Below are positions 1 through 7,448 of a DNA stretch of 64,000 nt, one piece after another. The notes under the pieces were generated by a model, which was given only the letters and a program-made list of their open reading frames with translations, was not told the DNA's origin and made no database searches. The number at the start of each line of letters is the position of its first letter. Positions within the stretch are counted from its first letter, which is position 1. The translations under genes were made by a program, and so were the position numbers. The stretch comes from Oscillospiraceae bacterium (lineage in GTDB: Bacteria > Bacillota > Clostridia > Oscillospirales > Oscillospiraceae), in contig AP025583.1 of NCBI GenBank assembly GCA_022846095.1, positions 1,736,001 to 1,800,000 of the forward strand, written 5' to 3'.

Positions 1-1578
1 GACGCGCTCACCGGGAATCTGCGGACCGTCAACCAGGGGATGGACGCCATTGAGGACGCGCTCAAGGACTACGGCGACACCCTGGGCGGCAAGACCCAGG
101 ACACCGCCGACCAGGTGAACGCCCAGCTGGAGATCATCGGCGAGCGGCTGGACCAGTTTACCGACGGGGCCCGGCAGGCCAATGAAGAGCTCCACGGCAC
201 CACCACCGCCGTCATCCGCCAGTTCGACGCGGTGCGGGACGCCATCACCGCCCTGGGGCAGGAGCCCGAGCGCACGGTGGACGACCAGAGCGGCGAGGAA
301 CTGGACCAGGGCCCGGGCCTGGTGATCTCCTGCGCCAACGGCGGCGCCGTGGCCGGGGACTCCAACGTGGGCGGCGTGGCCGGCATCGTGGCCCCCGAGA
401 TCTCCCTGGACCCGGAGCGGGATCTGGACCTGTCGGAGAACAAGCTGCTGGTGGACACCACCGCCGTCATCCGGGCCACCCTGCGCGCGTGCACCAACAC
501 GGGCGCCGTGTGCGCCAAAAACGACTGCGCCGGGGGCATCGCGGGCCGGGCCGAGGTGGGCGCGGTGATCTCCTGCGTCAACACCTCCGGGGTGGAGACC
601 ACCACCGGCGGCCGGTGCGGCGGCATCGCGGGGCTCTCCCGCTCGCTCATCCGCGGCTGCCAGTCCCTGAGCGACCTGACCGGCCGCGACGGCCTGGGCG
701 GCATCGCCGGCGAGGGCCGGGACATCGCGGACTGCCGGGCCATGGCCCGGATTGTGGGGGACGGCGGCGAGAAGCTGGGGGCCATCGCCGGCTCCGCCGA
801 CGGTGAGCTGTCCGGCAACTGCTACCTGGACGAGGGCCTGGGGGCCGTGGACGGCATCGACTACGCCGGTATGGCCTCCCCCCTGGACTACGGGGCCTTC
901 TCCGTTCTGGAGGGCCTGCCCGAGGCCTTCACCACCTTCCGCGTCACCTTCCAGGCCGACGGCGCGGTGGTTGGAACTCTGGACGCGCCCTACGGGGGCG
1001 CGCTGGACCCCGCAGCCTTCCCCCGGGTGCCGGAGCGGGACGGGGTGTACGGCCAGTGGGAGGACTTCGATTACCATACAATTACCCGCAGCGTGACGGT
1101 GCACGCCGTGTACAGCGGGTGGATCACCACCATCTCCTCCGGGGGCGAGCACCCCGCCGCCCTGGCCGAGGGCAACTTCTCCCCCGCCGCCGTCCTGACC
1201 CTGGAGGACTGGCGGGACGCCGGGCAGGCCCTGCCCGCCGGGTACGAGGCGCTGTGCGCCTATACTTACGCCGTAACCGACGGCGAGCCACTGCCCGACC
1301 AGATCACCCTGCGGGTGCAGGACATGGGGCAGGGCTCCCGCCTGACCCTGCTGCGGGACGGGGCGCTGACCCCCGTGGAGGCGGCGCGGGACGGCAGCTA
1401 TCTGGTCTTTACCACCGGCACGCAGGGCGCCTTCGCGGTGGTCCGCAAGACCCGCCCCTCCACCCCCCTGGTGCTGGGGCTGTGCGGCGGCGGCGCGGCG
1501 CTTGTGCTGCTGGCGGCCCTGCTGCTGCGGCGCGGGCGCAAAAAGGCCGCCCCCAAACCGGCGGCGGCCGCGAAGTAG
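1..1578 (+). CDS. Large membrane-anchored repeat protein, 3' part (5' end outside window)
   Basis: The reading frame is open from the first base, so this is the C-terminal 525 residues of a longer protein; the first Met at base 40 is internal. The N-terminal 100 residues look helical and coiled-coil-like (many Glu, Asp and Gln, few Pro). Then come four short GGIAG/GAIAG units (near residues 178, 208, 234 and 260), each close to a Cys. These resemble GLUG-type repeats of secreted proteins. A hydrophobic segment (about 490-512, Leu/Ala-rich) is followed by a basic RRGRKK tail, the usual signature of a C-terminal membrane anchor with the bulk of the protein outside. The role is unknown; I infer a surface or export-associated protein. 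An 11-bp hairpin at 1651-1675 may end the transcript. Confidence 0.75.
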   Translation, partial: DALTGNLRTVNQGMDAIEDALKDYGDTLGGKTQDTADQVNAQLEIIGERLDQFTDGARQANEELHGTTTAVIRQFDAVRDAITALGQEPERTVDDQSGEELDQGPGLVISCANGGAVAGDSNVGGVAGIVAPEISLDPERDLDLSENKLLVDTTAVIRATLRACTNTGAVCAKNDCAGGIAGRAEVGAVISCVNTSGVETTTGGRCGGIAGLSRSLIRGCQSLSDLTGRDGLGGIAGEGRDIADCRAMARIVGDGGEKLGAIAGSADGELSGNCYLDEGLGAVDGIDYAGMASPLDYGAFSVLEGLPEAFTTFRVTFQADGAVVGTLDAPYGGALDPAAFPRVPERDGVYGQWEDFDYHTITRSVTVHAVYSGWITTISSGGEHPAALAEGNFSPAAVLTLEDWRDAGQALPAGYEALCAYTYAVTDGEPLPDQITLRVQDMGQGSRLTLLRDGALTPVEAARDGSYLVFTTGTQGAFAVVRKTRPSTPLVLGLCGGGAALVLLAALLLRRGRKKAAPKPAAAAK

Positions 1579-1587
1579 AGGAATGGC

Positions 1588-1830
1588 TCAGGCGGATAGG
1601 GCGGACGATGGCCGGCGGGGGCAAACGGGGTAAGGAAGAAGGGAATTTTATCAGGGTGTCCCCCGGACACCCTGACCTCCCGCCCTACGTCATTGCGAGG
1701 GCCGCAGGCCCGTGGCAATCCGTCCCATCCCAGTACTGTAGGGGCCGATGCCCACATCGGCCCACTGCTCCAGGCCCGTTGGGGCGATTCACGAATCGCC
1801 CGTCCTCCATCGTTCGCCTTATCGCCCTTA
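1588..1830. repeat. Mosaic inverted-end repeat element, copy A
   Basis: One of four related non-coding elements in the window. The left end reads GGCGGATAGGGCGGACGATG (1591-1610). The right end is its imperfect inverse, with CGCCTTATCGCCCTTA at 1815-1830. Inside are the shared module around 1689-1723 (CATTGCGAGG...GGCAATCCG), a CCGATG..CATCGG palindrome near 1743-1762, and the palindromic GGGGCGATTCACGAATCGCC at 1781-1800. An 11-bp stem with a CCC loop (1651-1675) is private to this copy and may terminate the upstream gene. The right end directly abuts the transposase remnant. Confidence 0.7.
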
Positions 1831-2871
1831 GTCGCATTTATCGCTTGTTGTAAAATAATGTAATCCGATTTGGGGCTGTTGATAAAGTGGTGAATCATTG
1901 GTAAGGGCAACAAAAAAGACGCCCCTCGGCACCTCCCGGTACTCCGGCTTCCATCGCCTGGAGAAATACCGCTGAATGGAGTGCTTGAAATAGCTGTCCT
2001 GCAGCTTCCGCGCCCCCGCCTTGTCCGTCTCACTCAGGCACTTGTCACGCAGCGGACAGCAGGCACAGTCCCGTCTGTCTGCCCAGTACTCCCAGAATAG
2101 CCCGCTGTCGCTGCAGTACAGCCGCTTGGGCCGCAGTTCTTTCCCGTTAGGGCAGATGATGCCCCAGTCCGGGTCGGTGGTCTGGTGGGACAGGTAGTAA
2201 AACCCGTTGGGCTTGCCGGGCCGCGCCATGTAGCCCGCCTCCGGATCCGTGTGGCTCACCTTCTTGCGGGGACGGCGTTTATCCTTTTTAATCTGCTTTG
2301 TTCGCTTTGCCCGCCGCTTGCCCGTCCGCTGTCTCAGCTCCTCCAGCCCTTCCTCCTCATAGGCATCCAGACGCTTCCAGTAATTCCCCGCTTCCGCCTG
2401 TACATCCACCTCATACTCCGAGGCTCGGGCCGCGTTGGCCCTCACATGGGTGGAGTCCGTCACCGCCAGGCCCCCGCTCACCAAGCCCTGCTCAACGCAC
2501 TGCCGTACCACCTCCTCAAACAGCCGCCGGAATATCTTCCGAAATCCAGGCTTCCGCCGCCGAAGCTGGCTGATCGTACTGTGGTCCGGCACACGCTCAT
2601 CCAGATCAATGCCAAGATACCAACGCAACGCGTTGCTGTCTCTGCACCGCTCCTCGATCTGCCGCTCCGACGGGATGCCGTACAGAAAGCCCACCAGCAG
2701 ATATTTTACCATCACCACCGGGTCGATGGGAGGACGCCCATACTTCCGGCTGTACAGATGGGATGTTTCCTCATGCACAAAAGACATGTCCAGTGACCGC
2801 TCCAGCTTCCGAAGAAGATGATCTTCAGGCACCGGATCCTCTATCGTTACCATGTGGTACTTCAACTGCAT
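1828..2871 (-). pseudogene. IS1182-family transposase, internally deleted
   Basis: The N-terminal part matches IS1182-type DDE transposases: the region after the start (DPVVMVKYLLVGFLYGI, then DSNALRWYLGI and VPDHSTISQLRRR) and the first catalytic Asp in AVTDSTHVRANA near residue 142. After SHQTTDPDWGII the frame jumps straight to CPNGKEL and the CPLRDKC motif. In intact relatives this junction holds about 80-100 residues with the second catalytic Asp. The C-terminal third with the catalytic Glu (R.ETVER-like motif) is also missing. At 347 residues it is well short of the usual 450-550. I therefore call it a non-functional remnant even though it has a clean frame and a GGGGGCGAAGAG ribosome site before ATG 2871. 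No clear terminal repeats were found. Confidence 0.8.
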
Positions 2872-2898
2872 CTCTTCGCCCCCTTTGGATTCCCCCCC

Positions 2899-2951
2899 AC
2901 AACAAACGGCGCCATGCAGCCCCTATCGGGGCGCATAGCGCCGTTTGTTGT
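2899..2951. other. Long near-perfect hairpin between two IS remnants
   Basis: The arms 2899-2912 and 2938-2951 (ACAACAAACGGCGC and its complement) pair perfectly over 14 bp. The inside continues as a second stem (ATGCAGCCCC against GGGGCGCAT, one bulged base) closed by TATC. It lies in the gap between the IS1182 remnant and the IS200 remnant. It could be a transposon end structure or a terminator; no T-run follows on either strand. Confidence 0.6.
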
Positions 2952-2965
2952 TAGCAGCCCGTTCC

Positions 2966-3209
2966 GGTCTGCCTTTCGCCCTTTGTCAACTTTGGCGTAT
3001 CCAGCATCATGGGGTATCTTGAGGGGAAAAGCGCGATGATGATATTCGAGCGTCACGCAAATTTAAAGTACAAGTACGGCAACCGGCATTTCAGGGCAAC
3101 CGGGTACTACGTCAGCACAGTAGGCTTACAGGAGAAGGCTCTGAGGAAGTATATCCAAGAGCAAGAGAAACCCCTTTCAGGGGTGGTCTTGACTATTATT
3201 TCAGGCTAA
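2966..3209 (+). pseudogene. IS200/IS605-type TnpA transposase, C-terminal remnant
   Basis: Frame +3 carries VSSIMGYLEGKSAMMIFERH from about 2997, followed by ANLKYKYGNRHFRATGYYVST, which is the C-terminal half of Y1 (HUH) transposases, including the helix with the catalytic Tyr (GYYVSTVG). The N-terminal half with the HUH metal-binding motif is absent, and the frame runs on to a stop at 3207-3209. The ATG at 3009 is internal to the family's domain and has no good ribosome site. I read this as a decayed insertion sequence. The stretch 2872-3260 otherwise holds only the hairpin and the promoter of the export operon. Confidence 0.8.
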
Positions 3210-3231
3210 TTTCAGCTTCCGGCCTTATACT
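3199..3231 (+). promoter_or_regulatory. Promoter of export operon with two TTTCAG direct repeats
   Basis: TTTCAG occurs at 3199-3204 and again at 3210-3215, separated by five bases, giving an 11-bp period. A -10-like TATACT lies at 3226-3231. No -35 hexamer is visible; the repeats occupy its place. Tandem hexamers with five-base spacing are typical of OmpR-family response regulator sites. That assignment is inference, since no two-component genes are in the window. Confidence 0.5.
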
Positions 3232-3260
3232 GCCCTTGACAAAGAACGGGAGGAAGCGAT

Positions 3261-5006
3261 ATGCACTTGCCACGATTGAAAAAGAAGCACATCATTCTGG
3301 CCGGGTTGGCCGTGCTGGTGATAACGGGAGGGGCCGTTGGGGCGAAGGCCCTCTTCTTCAGCGGGGATACGCAGACCGCCCTGACCGAGCGCACCACCTA
3401 TGGGAGCCTGTCCACCACCATCGAGGGCACCGCCACGACCCTGCCGGCGGACAGCGTCACCGTGACCACCGCCTCCACGTCGGCGATCACCGGGGTATAC
3501 GTCTCGGCGGGAGACACGGTGGAGGTGGGGGATCTGCTCTACACCCAGGACGACTCGGAGCTGGACGACCAGATAGAGGAGTACCGGGACGAGATCGCCG
3601 ACCTGGAGGATGAGCTGGACAGCGCCTACGAGCAGCGCACACAGCTCCAGGAGACCCTGTCCGAGCTGACGGTGACCGCCCCCTTTGCGGGCCGGATTAT
3701 CGAGGTGGACGCCGAGGAGGGGGACGAGGCCATGAAGGGCGGCAAGCTGGCCGTCCTGGTGGACGACAGCAAGATGACCCTCAAGCAGTACTTCAGCTAC
3801 GCCTGCGAGGACCAGGTTTACGTGGGCATGGAGGCGGGAGTGTCCATCGCCAGCCTGATGCTCAACTGTACCGGCACCGTCACGGAGATTGAAAAGGTGG
3901 AGCGGATCACCGCCGAGGGTACGCGGTGCTTCGCCGTGACCATCACCATGGACAATCCGGGCGCCCTCACCGAGGGGATGACCGGGGCGGGCTACCTGGT
4001 GGCGGACAGCGGGGAGAAGCTGTACCCCGCCGTGGAGGGGGAGCTGGCCTATCAGAGCAGCGAGACCCTCACCGCCGGGGCCGCGGGGGAGCTGACCGCC
4101 GTGAAGGTGACCGACTATGAGAAGGTGGCGGCGGGGCAGACCCTCTTCGTCATCGACGGCAGCGACTACGAGACCCAGCTCGCCTCCGCGGAGAAGAAGA
4201 TCACCCAGACGGAGGAGCGCATCGTCTCCTATCAGGACAAGATCGCCGAGACCGAGGAGAAGCGCAGCGAGTACACCGTCACCTCGGAGATCAGCGGCAA
4301 GGTGATCATGGTGGCGGTCAAGGAGGGGGAGAAGCCCCGGCAGGCGGGCCAAACGGCGGTATCGGTCTACAACCTGGACACCATGACCATCTCCGCCAAC
4401 ATTGACGAGCTGGACATTGACAACATTGAAAAGGGCATGAGCGTGAAGATCACCCGCTCCGGCGCGGAGGCGGACGAGACCTACACGGGCACCGTGACTG
4501 AGGTGAGCTACGAGGCCACCAACACCAACGGCGTGGCCTACTTCCCCATCACCATTGAGATCCCCTCGGAGGGGGCCCTCTCCGCCGGGGTCAACGTGTC
4601 CTACTACATCACCGTGGGCGACGAGTCCGAGGGCGTGCTGGCCCCTATCTCCGCCCTGAAAAACACCAGCGAGGGCACCTGCCTCTTCGTCAAGGCGGAC
4701 ACGAAGCCCGAAACCACCATTGAGCTGGACGACGGCGTGGTGCCCGACGGCTTCTGCGCCGTGCCGGTGGAGGTGGGCGTGATGAACAGCCAGTACGCCC
4801 GCATCCTCTCCGGCGTGGAGGAGGACGTGGAGGTCTTTACCCGCTACCAGCAGGCCGCGCCCTCGGGCGGGAGCACCACCAGCCAGGGCACGGAGAGCGA
4901 GAGCCAGCAGGGCGGCTTCCCCGGCGGGGACATGGGCGGCGGTATGCGGCCCGACTTCTCCGGCGGCGGAGGCGGCATGCCGGGCGGCATGGGGCCCATG
5001 GGCTAA
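3261..5006 (+). CDS. Periplasmic-adaptor-like (HlyD/MacA type) export protein
   Basis: This 581-residue protein has a basic N-terminus and one membrane segment (about 9-33), so it is a membrane-anchored extracellular adaptor. Two biotinyl/lipoyl-like half domains are visible: SAITGVYVSAGDTVEVGDLL near 75-94 and LTAVKVTDYEKVAAGQTLF near 280-298. Each is followed by a coiled-coil hairpin rich in Glu, Arg and Gln. A barrel region (about 370-470) follows. The last 50 residues are a Gly/Met-rich tail (GGFPGGDMGGGM), which is unusual for the family. It is the first gene of a three-gene MacAB-like operon with the ATPase 43 bases downstream. Ribosome site GGGAGGAAG before ATG 3261. Substrate unknown; peptides or toxic lipophiles are the usual cargo. 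Confidence 0.88.
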   Translation: MHLPRLKKKHIILAGLAVLVITGGAVGAKALFFSGDTQTALTERTTYGSLSTTIEGTATTLPADSVTVTTASTSAITGVYVSAGDTVEVGDLLYTQDDSELDDQIEEYRDEIADLEDELDSAYEQRTQLQETLSELTVTAPFAGRIIEVDAEEGDEAMKGGKLAVLVDDSKMTLKQYFSYACEDQVYVGMEAGVSIASLMLNCTGTVTEIEKVERITAEGTRCFAVTITMDNPGALTEGMTGAGYLVADSGEKLYPAVEGELAYQSSETLTAGAAGELTAVKVTDYEKVAAGQTLFVIDGSDYETQLASAEKKITQTEERIVSYQDKIAETEEKRSEYTVTSEISGKVIMVAVKEGEKPRQAGQTAVSVYNLDTMTISANIDELDIDNIEKGMSVKITRSGAEADETYTGTVTEVSYEATNTNGVAYFPITIEIPSEGALSAGVNVSYYITVGDESEGVLAPISALKNTSEGTCLFVKADTKPETTIELDDGVVPDGFCAVPVEVGVMNSQYARILSGVEEDVEVFTRYQQAAPSGGSTTSQGTESESQQGGFPGGDMGGGMRPDFSGGGGGMPGGMGPMG

Positions 5007-5049
5007 AGGCGCAGCAATCCGGATCGCCACGACAACTAGGAGGTACATA

Positions 5050-5787
5050 ATGAGCTTAATCAGATTGGACGACGTATACAAGATTTATGGCGAGGGGCAG
5101 GAGAACCAGGTCAACGCCCTGGACGGCGTGACCATGGAGATCGAGGCGGGGGAGTTTGTGGCCATCATCGGCACCTCCGGCTCGGGCAAATCCACCATGA
5201 TGAACATATTGGGGTGCCTAGACGTGCCTACCCGGGGGGAGTACTACCTGGACGGGGTCCCGGTCCGCCAGCGCAGCCAGAAGGAGCTGAGCGACCTGCG
5301 CTCCCGGCGCATCGCGTTCATCTTCCAGGGGTATAACCTGATCCCCTCCCTCAACGTGTGGCAGAACGTGGCCCTCCCCCTGACCTACCAGGGGGTGCGC
5401 CTGGAGGAGCGCCGGGCGCGGGCTCTGGAGGCCCTTGAGAAGGTGGAGATCGCCGCCAAGGCGGAGAGCCGCCCCTCCCAGCTCTCCGGCGGGCAGCAGC
5501 AGCGGGTGGCCATCGCGCGGGCCATGGCCACCGGCTCCCCGGTGCTCATGGCCGACGAGCCCACCGGCGCGCTGGACTCCAAGACGGGGGCCCAGGTGCT
5601 CTCGCTTATGCGGCAGCTCAACGCCCAGGGCACCACCGTGATCCTCATCACCCACGACAACGGCATCGCCGCCCAGGCGGACCGCACCGTGCGGGTGATG
5701 GACGGAAAGATCGTCCACGACAGCCTGTGGGACGGCGTACTGGTGCCCGGCCTGGCGGTGGCGGGGAGGGACGGGGTCTCCGCATGA
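5050..5787 (+). CDS. ABC transporter ATPase, MacB/LolD type
   Basis: The 245-residue ATP-hydrolysing subunit of a type VII (MacB-like) ABC exporter, cytoplasmic. All motifs are present: Walker A GTSGSGKST (41-49), Q-loop FQGYN (92-96), signature LSGGQQQR (145-152), Walker B VLMADE (165-170), D-loop and switch His202 in ITHD. The start has a strong site, AGGAGG, seven bases upstream. It overlaps the permease gene by ATGA, which points to translational coupling. Together with the adaptor before it and the FtsX-like permease after it, this is a complete tripartite-style Gram-positive exporter. Confidence 0.93.
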   Translation: MSLIRLDDVYKIYGEGQENQVNALDGVTMEIEAGEFVAIIGTSGSGKSTMMNILGCLDVPTRGEYYLDGVPVRQRSQKELSDLRSRRIAFIFQGYNLIPSLNVWQNVALPLTYQGVRLEERRARALEALEKVEIAAKAESRPSQLSGGQQQRVAIARAMATGSPVLMADEPTGALDSKTGAQVLSLMRQLNAQGTTVILITHDNGIAAQADRTVRVMDGKIVHDSLWDGVLVPGLAVAGRDGVSA

Positions 5788-6965
5788 ACGCCCTGCGTAT
5801 GGCCCTGGACTCCATCATGGAGAAGCGGGGCCGGTCCTTTCTGACTATGCTGGGCATCATCATCGGCGTGTGCGCCGTGCTGGTGCTGGTGGCGCTGGTG
5901 TCGGGCTACAACGCGGACATCACCGCCTACTACGAGAAGCTGGGGGTGAACAAGGTCAACCTGACCCTCACGTGGTACGACTCCACCCGCGCCCCTGACG
6001 TGTACGCCCAGGTCTACGCATACGGCAACGGCACGCTTTCGGACATGGTGGAGGGGGTGAGCCCGTCCATGACCACCGCCAAGCCGGTGAAGTACCGCAC
6101 CACCACCCTGGACTCCAGCACCGTCTATCTGGGCAGCGACCAGTTCGCCGCCTGCAATAACTACGTGCTGGAGGACGGGCGGGACCTGAGCACCTACGAC
6201 ATCGACAACCGCAGCCGGGTCTGCGTGTTGGGGGCCTACGTGGCCCAGAGCCTCTTCCAGTACGCCGACCCGGTGGGCCAGATTATCTACCTGGGGGGCG
6301 AGCCCTTCACGGTGGTGGGCACCTACTACCAGAAGGACGGCGGGGAGGAGGACTCAATGGACGACGCGGTGGCCGTGCCCTACAGCCTTGACCGGGTGCT
6401 GCTGGGCACGGGCAGCGTGTCCTCCCTCACCGTGAAGGTGAACAAGTCGGACAACATGAGCGCCGTCATCAGCAAGCTGGAGGCGCTGCTGGATGGGATC
6501 GTGGACAGCGGCGTGGGCACCTACAAGCTGGAAAACGGCAACTCGGCCATGAGCGAGAGCACCGAGGAGGCCACCTCCATGAGCGTGGTGCTGGGCGGCA
6601 TCGCGGGCATCGCCCTGCTGGTGGGCGGCATCGGCATCATGAACATCATGCTGGTCACCGTCACCGAGCGCACCCGGGAGATCGGCATCAAAAAATCCAT
6701 CGGCGCGCCCCGGCGGGAAATCGTGGTGCAGTTCCTGGTGGAGGCCGCCATCCTCAGCGCCCTGGGGGGGCTTATCGGCATCGGGCTGGGCTTCGCCCTC
6801 TCCCTGGTGCTGGGCAAGGCCATGTACGATCTGATTCTGCTGCCCAACGCCCTGGTGACCGTGGGGGCCTTCGTGTTCTCGGTGGTCATCGGCATCGTGT
6901 TCGGCATCTACCCGGCGGCCAAAGCGTCCAACCTGCAGCCCGTGGACGCCCTGCGGGCCGACTGA
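5784..6965 (+). CDS. ABC transporter permease, MacB/FtsX family
   Basis: The start is placed at ATG 5784 because it overlaps the ATPase stop (ATGA); an upstream in-frame alternative would lie inside the ATPase gene. The protein has 393 residues with the MacB topology. TM1 follows MEKRGRSFLTMLGIIIGV (about 13-40). A large extracellular domain (about 45-265) contains the MacB_PCD-like stretch YVLEDGRDLSTYDI and GAYVAQSLF. Three TM helices are at the C-terminus (about 270-300, 320-350, 360-385). The motif VTERTREIGIKKSIGA, the coupling helix facing the ATPase, is intact. No terminator is visible downstream; repeat element B begins seven bases after the stop. Confidence 0.92.
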   Translation: MNALRMALDSIMEKRGRSFLTMLGIIIGVCAVLVLVALVSGYNADITAYYEKLGVNKVNLTLTWYDSTRAPDVYAQVYAYGNGTLSDMVEGVSPSMTTAKPVKYRTTTLDSSTVYLGSDQFAACNNYVLEDGRDLSTYDIDNRSRVCVLGAYVAQSLFQYADPVGQIIYLGGEPFTVVGTYYQKDGGEEDSMDDAVAVPYSLDRVLLGTGSVSSLTVKVNKSDNMSAVISKLEALLDGIVDSGVGTYKLENGNSAMSESTEEATSMSVVLGGIAGIALLVGGIGIMNIMLVTVTERTREIGIKKSIGAPRREIVVQFLVEAAILSALGGLIGIGLGFALSLVLGKAMYDLILLPNALVTVGAFVFSVVIGIVFGIYPAAKASNLQPVDALRAD

Positions 6966-6971
6966 CGATGA

Positions 6972-7416
6972 GCCTTTGGCGGATAAGGCGCACCCTGTCA
7001 TTGCGAGGAGGCCCGGCGGGGCCGACGCGGCAATCCGTTTCCCTTTTTTGAGGCCCGGCCTCCGGCGGCGCGATTCTTTGGTTGCAAAGAACCGCAGAAG
7101 AAACAATTGGGGCCTCGGCCCCAAACCCCGGGGCCCGGCGGCGGTGCGATTTAGGTAGCTTGCAAAACTTGATAGCGCTCAGGGCTCGGTTCGGCCTTTG
7201 CCCTCTGGTAGTAGGGCTGCCGCCCCTGCGGCAATGACCCGCCCAGACTTGGTAATAGTTGCAGTTCAATTAAGTGTCTGAAAAGCCGTTCGTACTGCCA
7301 TGCCCCATACAGCGCTTGGCACTCGTAGGGGCCGATGCCCACATCGGCCCGCCGCTCCAGGCCCGTAGGGGCGATTCACGAATCGCCCGCCGTTGGCCGC
7401 TTTATCCGCCAAAGGC
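6972..7416. repeat. Mosaic inverted-end repeat element, copy B (most complete)
   Basis: A 445-bp non-coding element. Left end GCCTTTGGCGGATAAGGCG (6972-6990); right end 7398-7416 is its inverse with 18 of 19 matches. The interior contains the CATTGCGAGG...GGCAATCCG module, a stretch around ATTCTTTGGTTGCAAAGAAC (7071-7090), a GC-rich part, and near the right end the CCGATGCCCACATCGG and GGGGCGATTCACGAATCGCC palindromes. The same order, inverted, occurs in copy D. The short frames inside are open by chance on both strands and differ between copies, so I call none of them. This element fills nearly all of the 483-base gap between the exporter and the SLH gene. Confidence 0.85.
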
Positions 7417-7448
7417 GCACTTGAAATTCAATGGAGGAGAATACTACA

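Noticed and set aside
69-818. A 249-codon frame opposite the first gene, and many other long antisense frames across the window.
   Set aside because: They are shadows of GC-rich coding strands (third-position GC gives few stops). Low-complexity products rich in Arg, Pro, Ala and His, no ribosome sites.
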